Assembly (NCBI RefSeq): GCF_030683065.1
Contig: NZ_JAUXMX010000062.1
Span: 108,123-172,122 of the forward strand
DNA length: 64,000 bases
From: Pseudomonas sp.
Lineage (GTDB): Bacteria; Pseudomonadota; Gammaproteobacteria; Pseudomonadales; Pseudomonadaceae
Reading direction: 5' to 3'
A model generated the notes under the pieces. That model saw nothing but the letters and a program-made list of their open reading frames with translations, was not told the origin of the DNA and did no database searches. Both the position numbers and the translations under genes were made by a program. Below, in pieces: positions 43,825 through 53,008 of the stretch. The first letter of the stretch is position 1. Each line of letters begins with the position of its first letter.

Positions 43825-44769
43825 ATGTCTGCAACACGCCATGCCCGAGTGATTATCTTGGGTTCCGGCCCTGCCGGTTACAGTGCCGCCGTCTATGCGG
43901 CGCGGGCTAACCTCAAGCCGCTGCTGATTACCGGCATGCAGGCTGGCGGCCAGTTGACCACCACCACTGAAGTCGACAACTGGCCGGGTGACGTACACGG
44001 CCTGACCGGTCCGGCGCTGATGCAGCGCATGCAGGAGCACGCCGAGCGCTTCGAGACCGAGATTGTCTTCGACCATATCAATGCGGTGGACCTGGCCGGC
44101 AAGTCATTCACCCTGGTCGGCGACAGCGCCACCTACAGTTGTGATGCGTTGATCATCGCCACGGGTGCCAGCGCTCGTTACCTCGGCCTGCCGAGCGAGG
44201 AGGCGTTCATGGGCAAGGGCGTTTCAGCGTGCGCCACCTGCGACGGTTTCTTCTACCGCAACCGTGACGTGGCGGTGGTTGGCGGCGGCAACACCGCGGT
44301 GGAAGAGGCGCTGTACCTAGCCAATATCGCCAGCAAGGTGACCCTGGTGCACCGCCGTGAGACCTTCCGCGCCGAGAAGATCCTGCAGGACAAACTGCAG
44401 GCGCGGATCGCCGAAGGCAAGATCGTGCTCAAGCTTAATGCCGAGGTCGACGAGGTGCTGGGTGATGCCATGGGTGTTACCGGCGTGCGCCTGAGGAACA
44501 ACGACGGCAGCAGCGACGAACTGAAGGTCGATGGCTTGTTCGTCGCTATCGGTCATACGCCCAACACCGCGCTGTTCGACGGCCAGTTGGCCTTGAAGGA
44601 CGGCTACCTGGTGGTCAACGGCGGCCGTGATGGCAATGCCACCGCCACCAGCATTGCCGGCGTGTTTGCCGCAGGCGACGTCGCCGACCATGTCTACCGC
44701 CAGGCGATTACCTCGGCCGGTGCGGGCTGCATGGCGGCTCTGGATGTTGAGCGTTTTCTCGACGCGTAG
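43825..44769 (+). CDS. trxB: Thioredoxin reductase TrxB
   Basis: A 315-residue flavoprotein: FAD motif GSGPAG near 13-18, redox pair C136-A-T-C139, NADPH motif GGGNTAVEEA. It reduces thioredoxin with NADPH. ATG 43825 is preferred for the caggag site and family alignment (MSATRHARVIILG). Close to the 316-residue family length. Confidence 0.95.
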   Translation: MSATRHARVIILGSGPAGYSAAVYAARANLKPLLITGMQAGGQLTTTTEVDNWPGDVHGLTGPALMQRMQEHAERFETEIVFDHINAVDLAGKSFTLVGDSATYSCDALIIATGASARYLGLPSEEAFMGKGVSACATCDGFFYRNRDVAVVGGGNTAVEEALYLANIASKVTLVHRRETFRAEKILQDKLQARIAEGKIVLKLNAEVDEVLGDAMGVTGVRLRNNDGSSDELKVDGLFVAIGHTPNTALFDGQLALKDGYLVVNGGRDGNATATSIAGVFAAGDVADHVYRQAITSAGAGCMAALDVERFLDA

Positions 44770-44928
44770 GCGCGGTCGGGCGGCGTTCCGATCGGAGCGC
44801 AGCGACAACCCGCCAGCGTTGTGCCGTGCCGATTAACCATTGGTGCACTGCCTGCGGCGAGTGACACCCTGCGGGTCACCGATTGCTCGAGGTGATTGGT
44901 CGGAGCCGCAGGCGGCCGCAGTAGGCGC

Positions 44929-45270
44929 TCAGGCCTTGCGCGTGAGTGGCTGCTGCTCGAAGCGCACGCCAGCCAGGCCGGTGGCCATCAGTGCGCGGAT
45001 GTTGCCGTGGTCGTTGCCGTCCGGGGTGGCCAGCACGCTGCGGTAGTGTTCGCCGAAGCAGCGCAGGGTTTCTTCAAGGGTGAGGCCTTCGAGCAGGGCC
45101 AGGCCGAGGGTCTTGCAGGAGCCTTCATTCTGTCCGGCGGGATTTGTCACATCACCATTGCTGAAGGCGCACGGCTGGTAATCGTAGTGCGCGGCGATAA
45201 AAGCCAGGGTTTCGCTAAAGGCGAAGGCTTCGCTGTGCAGGCGTGCGCGGAAATCGTTCAGGGCGCTCAT
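44929..45270 (-). CDS. HopJ-type effector-family protein
   Basis: A 113-residue protein of the HopJ family (PF08888), named for a type III effector in P. syringae but widespread in non-pathogens, where its role is unknown. The motif FSNGDVTNPAGQNEGSCK is characteristic. The start overlaps the stop of the DUF1244 gene by four bases. No type III secretion genes are present. Confidence 0.82.
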   Translation of the reverse strand: MSALNDFRARLHSEAFAFSETLAFIAAHYDYQPCAFSNGDVTNPAGQNEGSCKTLGLALLEGLTLEETLRCFGEHYRSVLATPDGNDHGNIRALMATGLAGVRFEQQPLTRKA

Positions 45271-45572
45271 GCGTTCTTGCCCTTCTCGCTGGCCTGGTTG
45301 AAGGCGGCCTGCTGCTCGGCGCTGGCTTCTTGCTGATACGTGGCTTTCCACTCGCTGTACGGCATGCCGTAGACCTCTTCGCGCGCTTGATCCGGGGTAA
45401 GCGCTACGCCGATATCATCGGCTGCGGCCTTGTACCATTTGGACAAGCAGTTTCTGCAAAAGCCGGTCAGGTTCATCATGTCGATGTTCTGCACATCGGT
45501 GCGGCTGCGCAGGTGTTGCAGCAGGCTGCGGAAAGCTGCGGCTTCTAGTTCCAGGCGTTCTTGATCAGTCAT
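45267..45572 (-). CDS. DUF1244 family protein
   Basis: A 101-residue protein of DUF1244, a small helical family (MNLTGFCRNCLSKWYK with a CxxC). Usually found beside HopJ-like genes in pseudomonads. Function unknown; the CxxC may bind metal. Confidence 0.82.
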   Translation of the reverse strand: MTDQERLELEAAAFRSLLQHLRSRTDVQNIDMMNLTGFCRNCLSKWYKAAADDIGVALTPDQAREEVYGMPYSEWKATYQQEASAEQQAAFNQASEKGKNA

Positions 45573-45726
45573 GGTGATGTTCTCGGAGGCGGGCAGGGCC
45601 TCAGCCGGGCGCGAGGTGCGTCTCGGCAGATGGAGTGGCTAAGGCGGTAGGGATGATAAAACCCTCACCGCCTTGCGGCAATGACTCGCCCTTGGGCGGG
45701 CGAGCCTTTGCAGGCTGATTCGCTGT

Positions 45727-46098
45727 TCAGCGATGGCCTGCGAGGGTGATTGATACCGACTCGGCAAAGCGCAGGGCGTGCGGTTTATCCACCTCAACCT
45801 CTGCGTAGCGCACGGCCGTCTGCTGCATCACCAGATCGAGGATTTCCTGGGTCAGGCGTTCCAGCAGCGCGAAGCGATTGCCTTCGACGTGCTGAATGAT
45901 TGCCTTGGTGATGGTGCGGTAATTCAGCGCGTGATCGATATCGTTGTCGCGCACCGCTTCGCTGGCCGGGTAGAGGATCGTCAGGTTGATCAACACATCC
46001 TGCTTGTTGTTGATCTCCTCTTCCTTGATGCCAATGAACGTTCGCAGGCGCAGATCCTTGACCCGAATGCGCGCCATTCCAGGCTCCAGTCGTGGCAT
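45727..46098 (-). CDS. folX: Dihydroneopterin triphosphate 2'-epimerase FolX
   Basis: A 123-residue tunnelling-fold protein of the FolB/FolX family. It epimerises dihydroneopterin triphosphate to the monapterin form. The start MPRLEPGMARIRVKD at 46098 is two bases after the folE stop and matches Pseudomonas FolX. With FolE and FolM it makes tetrahydromonapterin, the cofactor of phenylalanine hydroxylase. Confidence 0.92.
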   Translation of the reverse strand: MPRLEPGMARIRVKDLRLRTFIGIKEEEINNKQDVLINLTILYPASEAVRDNDIDHALNYRTITKAIIQHVEGNRFALLERLTQEILDLVMQQTAVRYAEVEVDKPHALRFAESVSITLAGHR

Positions 46099-46100
46099 GG

Positions 46101-46661
46101 CTAGTTGCTCCGTCCAATCAGTTGCAGGAACTCGTGGCGGGTGTTGTAAGACTCGCGGAAGGCGCCAAGCATCACCGAGGTGCTCATGACCGAGTTCTGC
46201 TTCTCGACGCCGCGCATCATCATGCACATGTGCTTGGCTTCGATCACCACGGCAACGCCCGCGGCGTTGGTGACCTGTTGAATGGCTTCGGCAATCTGAC
46301 GGGTCAGGTTTTCCTGGATTTGCAGGCGCCGCGCATACATATCAACGATGCGCGCGACTTTCGACAGCCCCAGAACTTTGCCGGTAGGAATGTAGGCCAC
46401 ATGTGCCTTGCCGATAAAAGGCAGCAGATGGTGCTCGCACAGCGAATAAAGCTCCACGTCCTTGACGATAACCATCTCGTCATTGTCTGACGCGAACAGC
46501 GCGCCGTTGACCACTTCTTCCAGGCTCTTGTGGTAGCCATTGCACAGGTACTGCATGGCTTTTGCTGCGCGCTTGGGTGTGTCCAGCAGGCCTTCTCGTT
46601 CGGGGTTTTCACCTACGCCCAAGAGGATTTCGCGGTAGTAGGCAGGCAGTTGTTCGTTCAT
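46101..46661 (-). CDS. folE: GTP cyclohydrolase I FolE
   Basis: A 186-residue type I GTP cyclohydrolase with the zinc-site motif SLCEHHLLPF and the late MCMMMRGVEK cysteine. It makes dihydroneopterin triphosphate from GTP. It sits between folM and folX in one operon, so this copy serves tetrahydromonapterin. Confidence 0.94.
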   Translation of the reverse strand: MNEQLPAYYREILLGVGENPEREGLLDTPKRAAKAMQYLCNGYHKSLEEVVNGALFASDNDEMVIVKDVELYSLCEHHLLPFIGKAHVAYIPTGKVLGLSKVARIVDMYARRLQIQENLTRQIAEAIQQVTNAAGVAVVIEAKHMCMMMRGVEKQNSVMSTSVMLGAFRESYNTRHEFLQLIGRSN

Positions 46662-46684
46662 TGATGCAGTCCTCGAGGCGCGCC

Positions 46685-47395
46685 TCATTTGATATGGCGG
46701 CCGCCGTTTACGGTAAGGGTGGTGCCGGTGACGTAAGGGTTGTCCAGCAGGTAGCGCAAGCTTTGGTAGATCACCTGGGGGCCGGGCTCGATGCCCAGTG
46801 CTGACTTCTCCAGGGTTTTTGCTCGGTAGGCCGCGTCATCCTCTGCGTTGAACATGATCAGCGCGGGGGAAATGCCATTGACCTTGATCTGTGGTGCGAA
46901 TGTTGCGGCAAACGATAGCGTGAGACTGTCCAGGCCTGCTTTGCTGGCGCAGTAGGCCGGGTGCCTGGCGCTACCTTTACGCACCACGTCGTCGCTGATA
47001 TGGATGATGTCGGCAGGCGCCGAACGACGAAGCATATCGGCGCAATGCAGGTTGATCAGGTAGGGCGCGAGCATGTGTACGTTGAACAGCTGTTGGAACA
47101 CCGGTGCTTCGGCGCCGGGTGTTTCGACCAGCCACTCGGATGCGTTGTGGACGATGGCGCGCAGGCTTTCGGTGTGGCTTTTCAGCTCATCAATAAAAGC
47201 CAGAATTCCGGATTCGCCGGAGAAATCAGCCTGGATGGCCACTGCTCCGCGCTTGACCAGGCGCTTGATCCCTTCGCGTTCGTTGCGATAGGTGATAAAC
47301 AGCTGATGACCGTCATCAAGCAGGCGCTCGGCACAATACAGACCGACGCGTTGACTGGCGCCTGTGATCAGAACGGGAGATGCGCTAGCGCTCAT
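46685..47395 (-). CDS. folM: Dihydromonapterin reductase FolM
   Basis: A 236-residue short-chain dehydrogenase: TGASQRVG nucleotide site near 12-19 and catalytic YCASK near 148-152. FolM reduces dihydromonapterin with NADPH. First gene of folM-folE-folX; a TGTACA motif pair lies about 110 bases upstream. Confidence 0.9.
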   Translation of the reverse strand: MSASASPVLITGASQRVGLYCAERLLDDGHQLFITYRNEREGIKRLVKRGAVAIQADFSGESGILAFIDELKSHTESLRAIVHNASEWLVETPGAEAPVFQQLFNVHMLAPYLINLHCADMLRRSAPADIIHISDDVVRKGSARHPAYCASKAGLDSLTLSFAATFAPQIKVNGISPALIMFNAEDDAAYRAKTLEKSALGIEPGPQVIYQSLRYLLDNPYVTGTTLTVNGGRHIK

Positions 47396-47506
47396 GATGG
47401 TCTCAGCAGATGAAATAGTGGGTTCAGCGACGTTGCGCCCGGATACCTGACCAGTAAGACGCTTCGCCGACTGAACCAGGGTTAAAGTTATACCAGCTAT
47501 CGATTT

Positions 47507-47529
47507 TGTACAACCATGTAGGCTGTATG
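47507..47529. promoter_or_regulatory. TGTACA/TGTATG pair upstream of folM
   Basis: TGTACA and TGTATG separated by 11 bases, upstream of folM. Part of the TGTACA cluster around the LitR/PplR-type MerR gene. Confidence 0.5.
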
Positions 47530-47620
47530 GTTACTGCTGTTAAAATGGTTTTTAACCTGTTCTGCTGGGCTGCGTGGCTGATTTAACGGATATGGATGCT
47601 CGGAAAAGTTGATTTTATAC

Positions 47621-47646
47621 TGTACAAGTCTATTTTGTTCGTACAG
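47621..47646. promoter_or_regulatory. TGTACA/CGTACAG pair upstream of the 97-residue protein
   Basis: TGTACA then, 13 bases later, CGTACAG, immediately before the ribosome site of the small gene at 47662. Similar in layout to the site upstream of folM. Confidence 0.5.
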
Positions 47647-47661
47647 TTATTTGAGGTGGTT

Positions 47662-47955
47662 ATGAGTCCGTGGCAATTGCGTGCCGCCCTGCTGTTGCAG
47701 CAGGTTGATCGAGTCGAGGTGTTGGCCCTGCGTTGCAGTGGCTATGCCGTGCAGGTGATCGCCGCGGATGGTCGCGCACAGGCTTTGCTGCCCACAGCGG
47801 GCGGTCGACTTTGGCCTTCATTGTCGGCGCTCAAGGTGCGCTTACGCGGTTGTGGGGTGCGTCGGATCTTGCTGCTAGAGCGGCAAACCCATGACGAAAT
47901 TATCGGCCGGCCCAGCCTGCACGCCGCTGATCCAGGAATGCCGATGCCGTTGTAA
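47662..47955 (+). CDS. Small Pseudomonas protein (DUF6482-like)
   Basis: A 97-residue protein beginning MSPWQLRAALLLQQVDRVEVLAL. It resembles small Pseudomonas-specific proteins of the DUF6482 type with no known role. ATG 47662 follows ttgaggtgg. Its promoter has a TGTACA pair, so it likely shares control with folM and the DUF393 gene. Confidence 0.6.
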   Translation: MSPWQLRAALLLQQVDRVEVLALRCSGYAVQVIAADGRAQALLPTAGGRLWPSLSALKVRLRGCGVRRILLLERQTHDEIIGRPSLHAADPGMPMPL

Positions 47956-48147
47956 GCAGTCTTTGCGCTCGCCGGTGTGCTCGTTGTGCGGCCACTCATG
48001 TTGAGCCGCCACGCTCGGCGTTGTGCCAGGCGCCACAGCGCGGCGTCTATGGACTCAGGCAGTGCAGCGCTGCTGCAGGTCGCTAAAGCCTGGGCAAAGT
48101 ATCGCGACGTTGCTTGCCATCTTTACAGGTGCTTCGAGACAGCGGCT

Positions 48148-48570
48148 TCAAGGTTTTCGGTCGATGTCGCATTGCCCGTTCTGGCAGCGCTTGCCTGCGT
48201 CTGGGTGCGGTAGCCAGGTCAGGTGCGGGCGCAGTACGCAAAACAGCCAGTAACCCAGCTCGAAGAGCGGACGAAGTGGTTTCCAGGTCAGGGGCGTCGC
48301 CCAGCGCCCAAGCCCTGCCGCTCGCCAGCTCCAGAGTGTTGCGTCAAGGCCGGTCACCCACTGGCCGTCGGCGAAGTGGGCGTGCAGCCTGTTGGCCAGG
48401 GTGTGTTTGTCGATACCGACGCTGTCTGCGTGGAAGGCTTCGCTGCTGATATCGACGAGTAACAAGCGCTCAGCATTGGCATGCCGGTTCAGTAGCTGGA
48501 TCTCCCGGGCGCACAGTGGGCAGTCGCCATCGTAATAGAGGGTCAGCGGCCATTGTGGAGAGTTGGTCAT
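48148..48570 (-). CDS. DUF393 (DCC) thiol-disulfide oxidoreductase-like protein
   Basis: A 140-residue protein with the DCC motif YDGDCPLC (C17/C20), the family's thioredoxin-like signature. ATG 48570 is preferred because the TGTATA/TGTACA elements at 48583-48599 look like its promoter and leave no room for the longer start. Divergent from the MerR gene. Confidence 0.8.
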   Translation of the reverse strand: MTNSPQWPLTLYYDGDCPLCAREIQLLNRHANAERLLLVDISSEAFHADSVGIDKHTLANRLHAHFADGQWVTGLDATLWSWRAAGLGRWATPLTWKPLRPLFELGYWLFCVLRPHLTWLPHPDAGKRCQNGQCDIDRKP

Positions 48571-48582
48571 GGTCAAGTTCTC

Positions 48583-48599
48583 TGTATAAGTCTTGTACA
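48583..48599. promoter_or_regulatory. TGTATA/TGTACA elements between DUF393 and merR genes
   Basis: TGTATA and TGTACA five bases apart in the divergent promoter region. This is the usual place for a MerR-type regulator to control both itself and its target. Confidence 0.5.
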
Positions 48600-48660
48600 A
48601 TGTAGGCCGGTGTCAGCTGAGTTACAATGCCCGCAACATTTTTGCGGTGATGCCTCTCCC

Positions 48661-49614
48661 ATGTCCGATCTCGTTGGTGCCTTGTCCCTCGATTCGAGTG
48701 CCCTCAAGCAGGAGGAGCTATTTCCTATTCGCGAGGTGTCGCGGTTGACCGGGGTCAACCCGGTGACCTTGCGGGCCTGGGAGCGACGTTACGGATTGAT
48801 CCGGCCGACGCGCACCGACAGCGGGCATCGTCTCTATTCCCTGGCCGACATCGAGTCGGTGCGCAGCATTCTGGCGTGGATCGAGCGCGGGGTGTCGGTC
48901 AGCAAGGTTGGCAAGATCCTGGCGAAGAATATTTCGACCCGGTCGGCCAGTACGCCGGTCTACGAGGAAGTCACCTCCGGCGAGTGGGCGGAATGGCAGG
49001 CTCAAGTGCGTCGTGCGATCAGCGTGTTTGACGATGTCCGGCTCGACCGTCTTTATGGTCAGATTTTTTCCAGCTACCCGCTGCCAGTGGTGTTCCAGGA
49101 CATTCTGATGCCGCTCTGGCAGGAGCTGTTGCTGCGCCAGGACGAGTTTGGCCAGACCAGCGAATGGTTGTTCTTCGATACGTTCCTGCGGGCGCGCACC
49201 TTGCAGCGTCTGCAGGTCTTCCGTACCCAGGTAGAAGAGCGGGTCTTGTTGGCGGCGTTGCCGGGTCACTGCCGTGAGCTGGAGCTGCTGGTCACTGGCC
49301 TGCTGCTGAGCAGTTCTGAGGTCTCGGTCAGTGTGCTTGGCGTGGGGCAGCCGCTGGAAGAGCTGGCCCTGGTGTGCGAGCGCATGCAGCCGCAGGCGTT
49401 GGTGTTGTTTACCAACTTGCCGCCCAGTGACGACTTGCCGCGCATGCTGGCGCGCCTGGCGCTGGCGCTGGATTGTCCGCTGGTGCTGGCCGGCGATGGC
49501 GCCGAGCTCGCCGAGGACAGCCTGAGCGGCTCACCGATAGCCTGCCTGGGCAACGAGGGTCGTCTGATGCAGCGCCGTTTGCAGCAGTTCCTCACCGGGC
49601 ATCTGGATACCTGA
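48661..49614 (+). CDS. MerR-family regulator of the LitR/PplR (CarH-like) type
   Basis: A 317-residue regulator: N-terminal MerR helix-turn-helix (LTGVNPVTLRAWERRYGL at about 28-45) followed by a B12-binding-like region (about 110-300). The cobalamin motif is not intact: the position reads PGHCRELELLVTG rather than the E-x-H-x2-G pattern, as in class II LitR/PplR proteins that rely on a separate light sensor. No LOV photoreceptor or photolyase is adjacent. Likely targets are folM, the 97-residue protein, DUF393 and possibly the acyl-CoA dehydrogenase. Confidence 0.82.
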   Translation: MSDLVGALSLDSSALKQEELFPIREVSRLTGVNPVTLRAWERRYGLIRPTRTDSGHRLYSLADIESVRSILAWIERGVSVSKVGKILAKNISTRSASTPVYEEVTSGEWAEWQAQVRRAISVFDDVRLDRLYGQIFSSYPLPVVFQDILMPLWQELLLRQDEFGQTSEWLFFDTFLRARTLQRLQVFRTQVEERVLLAALPGHCRELELLVTGLLLSSSEVSVSVLGVGQPLEELALVCERMQPQALVLFTNLPPSDDLPRMLARLALALDCPLVLAGDGAELAEDSLSGSPIACLGNEGRLMQRRLQQFLTGHLDT

Positions 49615-49714
49615 TAACCCCTCCGTCTGATCATTATCTGTAGCGGCTGCCGCACCCTGGGTGCGGCGCTGGGGCTTTGTCGTGGCTGCAATTTGTAAAC
49701 GGGAAGGAATTTCT

Positions 49715-49775
49715 TGTACAGCCTGTACAGAAAAATGTTGTGCTCATGGTTTTTTGGTTGTACAAAGGCTGTACA
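49715..49775. promoter_or_regulatory. Four TGTACA sites upstream of the acyl-CoA dehydrogenase
   Basis: TGTACA at 49715, 49724, 49759 and 49770 as two pairs (spacings of three and five bases). The number of copies in 61 bases is far above chance. They precede the start at 49830. Confidence 0.55.
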
Positions 49776-49829
49776 TTATTTCTGTTGGTATAGCTTCTAG
49801 CGGCTTGCCACGTTCAAGGATTGAGTACC

Positions 49830-51608
49830 ATGGCCAATTACCGTGCTCCTCTTCGCGATATGCAGTTCGTCTTTGATGAAGTGCTCGATGCTTATGCCAC
49901 CTTGCAGTCGCTGCCTAGTCAGCGCGAGTTCGGCAACGATCTCGGTGGCGCCATTTTGGAAGAAGCCGCAAAAGTTGCGGAGAATGTATTTGCTCCGCTC
50001 AACAGCTCTGGTGATAAGCAAGGCTGCGAGTACGACCCGCTGACCAAGACGGTCAAGGCGCCGGATGGATTTCGCGCTGCTTATAAGCAGTTTGCTGAAG
50101 GCGGCTGGACCGCATTGGCCTGCTCGCCGGAGTTTGGTGGTCAAGGGCTGCCCCATGTGCTGAACATGATGGTTGAAGAGATGCTCTGTTCGGCCAACCT
50201 GTCGCTCGGTATGTACCCGGGCCTGACTCACGGTGCGATCAATGCGCTAACCGCCCACGGTACTCGCGAACTGCAAGAGCAGTATTTGCCCAAGCTGATC
50301 AGCGGCGAGTGGACCGGCACCATGTGCTTGACCGAACCGCAGTGCGGCACCGACCTTGGGTTGATTCGTACCCGGGCAGTGGGCCAGGCTGATGGCAGTT
50401 ACGCCATCAGCGGCACCAAGATCTGGATCACCGGTGGTGAACACGATCTGGTCGACAACATCCTGCACCTGGTGCTGGCCAAGTTGCCCGATGCACCGGA
50501 TAGCGTTAAGGGTATTTCGCTGTTCCTGGTGCCCAAGGTTCTTAATGACGGCAGCCGTAATCCGGTCTTTTGTGGCGGCCTCGAACACAAGATGGGCATC
50601 AAGGGTTCCTCGACCTGCGTGATGAACTTCGAAGGCGCTCAGGGCTGGCTGATTGGTGAGGCAAACCAAGGTTTGCGCTGCATGTTCACCATGATGAACT
50701 CAGCTCGACTGATGGTCGGTATGCAGGGCCTGGGGATTGCGCAAAGCGCGTACCAGATCAGCCTCAGCTTTGCCCGTGAGCGTCTGCAAAGCCGTTCCCT
50801 GTCCGGTCCGAAAGCTGCCGACAAGCCAGCCGACCCGATCACCGTGCACCCTGATGTAAGGCGTAACTTGCTGCGTCAGAAGGTCATGATCGAGGGTTGC
50901 CGGGCACTGGCCTACTTCACCGGGCTGCACCAAGACGTGGCTCACGATCATCCAGACGCCGAGGTTTGTCAGCAGGCCGATGACCTGGTCCAGCTGCTGA
51001 CGCCGGTGGTTAAAGCCTTCCTCACCGATGAAGGTTTCAATTGCGCCAACAGTGGCCTGCAGGTGCTGGGTGGTTCCGGTTACACCGAAGATTGGGGCAT
51101 CGAACAGCTGGTTCGCGACTCGCGGATCACCATGATTTACGAAGGCACCAACGGCATTCAGGCGCTTGATCTGGTTGGCCGCAAGCTAGGCCTGGGTGGC
51201 GGACGCGCGGTGCGCAGTTATTTTGCCCTGGTCGACGGCTGGCTAAAGGCCAATGCCGACTCAGCCCACGTAGGCGCTGTTCGAAACGCACTTGTACAAC
51301 TGCAGCAGGCCACCCAATGGGTCGCCAGTGAAGGCATGAAGGACGCGGAACAAGCGGCTGCTGCTGCAACGCCGTACCTGCGCTTGTTTGCACTCACCAG
51401 CCTTTCCTGGATGTGGGCGCGCATGGCGGTGGTGGCGCAGGACAAACTGGACCAAGGCAGCCCGGAAACCCAGTTTTATGGTGCCAAGTTGAAATCTGCG
51501 GATTTTTTCATGGCCCGCATTCTCACCGAAACCGACAGCCTGTTGGCTGAGGTTAGGGCAGGCAAAGCAACGCTGATGGCGTTCAGTGACGAGGAATTTG
51601 CTGCCTAA
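49830..51608 (+). CDS. Acyl-CoA dehydrogenase (FadE-like, long C-terminal form)
   Basis: A 592-residue acyl-CoA dehydrogenase with N, middle and FAD-binding domains and an additional C-terminal domain, the 590-600-residue form found in pseudomonads. Visible motifs include MCLTEPQCGTDLG and the catalytic-base segment MIYEGTNGIQALDL. It catalyses the first beta-oxidation step. ATG 49830 with AAGGA nine bases upstream is preferred to the TTG three codons earlier. Confidence 0.9.
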   Translation: MANYRAPLRDMQFVFDEVLDAYATLQSLPSQREFGNDLGGAILEEAAKVAENVFAPLNSSGDKQGCEYDPLTKTVKAPDGFRAAYKQFAEGGWTALACSPEFGGQGLPHVLNMMVEEMLCSANLSLGMYPGLTHGAINALTAHGTRELQEQYLPKLISGEWTGTMCLTEPQCGTDLGLIRTRAVGQADGSYAISGTKIWITGGEHDLVDNILHLVLAKLPDAPDSVKGISLFLVPKVLNDGSRNPVFCGGLEHKMGIKGSSTCVMNFEGAQGWLIGEANQGLRCMFTMMNSARLMVGMQGLGIAQSAYQISLSFARERLQSRSLSGPKAADKPADPITVHPDVRRNLLRQKVMIEGCRALAYFTGLHQDVAHDHPDAEVCQQADDLVQLLTPVVKAFLTDEGFNCANSGLQVLGGSGYTEDWGIEQLVRDSRITMIYEGTNGIQALDLVGRKLGLGGGRAVRSYFALVDGWLKANADSAHVGAVRNALVQLQQATQWVASEGMKDAEQAAAAATPYLRLFALTSLSWMWARMAVVAQDKLDQGSPETQFYGAKLKSADFFMARILTETDSLLAEVRAGKATLMAFSDEEFAA

Positions 51609-51618
51609 CGACTGCGCA

Positions 51619-51665
51619 ATCCGATAGCAAATTTCCTGCGACACCTTCGCTATCGGATTTTTTTA
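51619..51665 (+). terminator. Terminator of the acyl-CoA dehydrogenase
   Basis: atccgatagc and gctatcggat form a ten-pair stem with a 20-base loop, followed by a run of T. It lies just after the stop at 51608. Confidence 0.85.
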
Positions 51666-51698
51666 TCCCGTAACAGGGGCCAGCCCCTGCAAAACTTG

Positions 51699-51724
51699 AC
51701 CCGCCTTATGGCGGGTTTTTTTTA
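51699..51724 (+). terminator. Second hairpin with T run
   Basis: acccgccttatggcgggt followed by eight T residues is a compact intrinsic terminator, a back-up for the preceding gene. Confidence 0.8.
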
Positions 51725-51761
51725 TGGCTATGTACCCGTTATGTGTTGCATGCAGCAATGC

Positions 51762-51838
51762 CCTGTAGGAGCCAGCTTGCTGGCGATGCTGTTGCATGGG
51801 CGTGCTGGCCCGGATCGCCAGCAAGCTGGCTTCTACAG
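51762..51838. repeat. Paired REP hairpin
   Basis: tgtaggagccagcttgctgg and its mirror ccagcaagctggcttctaca are separated by about 30 bases. This is a standard Pseudomonas REP pair, between the acyl-CoA dehydrogenase and the peroxidase genes. Confidence 0.85.
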
Positions 51839-52005
51839 ACGCGTCTGCCTTTTTACTGGTCATCTCTCCTGAGGTGCTGTCAGCGCAAAACATGCAACTG
51901 GTACATAGCCTTTCTAAAGGCCATGCGTACGTCAACCTTCCTGCGGCGCAAATCTGCTGCGGATAGCCTCCTAAAAGGCTATCCGCATCAAGGCAGTGGC
52001 AAATA

Positions 52006-52998
52006 TCAGCCGAAGGGTTTTGGCCGCGGGGTGTCGTTGTTCGACGGCGGAAGAATCGGCAAAGTGAAGCTCGGTTGCTCGCCGGTGAGGGTCTTGAGAA
52101 AGGCTGTGATCTTGTCGATGTCCTCGCCGCTGAGCTGACGTCCTAGTTGCAGGCGTGCCATTACATCAACCGACTCTTCAAGCTTCCAGTAGGCACCGTC
52201 GTGAAAGTAGGGATACGTCAACTCGACGTTACGCAGCGTTGGCACCTTGAACTTGAAGCGGTCCGCATCCTTGCCCGTTAGCCCGGCTACACCTTCTGCC
52301 GGGTTATCGGTCTTGTACGCTTCGACGAGGCCCATCTTCTGAAACGAGTTGCCGCCTACGGCCGGGCCGTTGTGGCAGGCGGTGCATCCGATGTCCTTGA
52401 ACAGCTTGTAACCCTGCAGTTCGGTCTGCGTGATGGCGTCTTGATCACCTAGCAGCCAGCGGTCGAAGCGCGAGTTTGGGGTCACCAGTGAGTTTTCAAA
52501 CTCAGCGATAGCGTCGGTGACTTCATCGATGGTGATCTTGTCGACCTTGTAGACCTGCTTGAAGGCTTCACGGTATTGCGGAATTGAGCGCAGGGTGTCA
52601 ACCGCCAGGTTGTGGGTGAATGCCATTTCACCAGGATTGGAGATCGGCCCAGCCGCTTGCTCCTTGAGAGTAGCCGCGCGGCCGTCCCAGAATTGGGCCA
52701 AGTTCATGCTCGAGTTGAGCACGGTCGGCGAGTTGATTGGGCCCTGCTGCCAGTTGTGGCCGATCGAGGTCTGCAGGTTGTCACTGCCGCCCATGCTCAG
52801 GTTGTGGCAAGAGTTGCAGGAGATAAACCCCGAGCGTGACAGGCGTGGGTCGAAGAACAGTTTTTTGCCCAGTTCTACCTTTTCCGGGGCGGTAATCTTG
52901 GCTGGCAAAATCGGCTGGATCGGTTCGTTGCTGGGCGTCATCGCCCAAGCATTGCCGGTACAGAGCAAACTAGCGGTCAGTATCAACAGCTTTTTCAT
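52006..52998 (-). CDS. Di-haem cytochrome c peroxidase
   Basis: A 330-residue periplasmic peroxidase with a signal peptide (about 1-19) and two haem-c sites, C61NSC64H65 and C206TAC209H210. It reduces H2O2 with electrons from cytochrome c or azurin. Near the length of CcpA proteins. Three TGATTATC repeats precede the gene, in the leader. Confidence 0.9.
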   Translation of the reverse strand: MKKLLILTASLLCTGNAWAMTPSNEPIQPILPAKITAPEKVELGKKLFFDPRLSRSGFISCNSCHNLSMGGSDNLQTSIGHNWQQGPINSPTVLNSSMNLAQFWDGRAATLKEQAAGPISNPGEMAFTHNLAVDTLRSIPQYREAFKQVYKVDKITIDEVTDAIAEFENSLVTPNSRFDRWLLGDQDAITQTELQGYKLFKDIGCTACHNGPAVGGNSFQKMGLVEAYKTDNPAEGVAGLTGKDADRFKFKVPTLRNVELTYPYFHDGAYWKLEESVDVMARLQLGRQLSGEDIDKITAFLKTLTGEQPSFTLPILPPSNNDTPRPKPFG

Positions 52999-53008
52999 GG
53001 CGCGTCCT

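Noticed and set aside
44929..45270. Type III secretion effector
   Set aside because: HopJ-family proteins are common in non-pathogens, and no secretion apparatus or hrp-type promoter is present.
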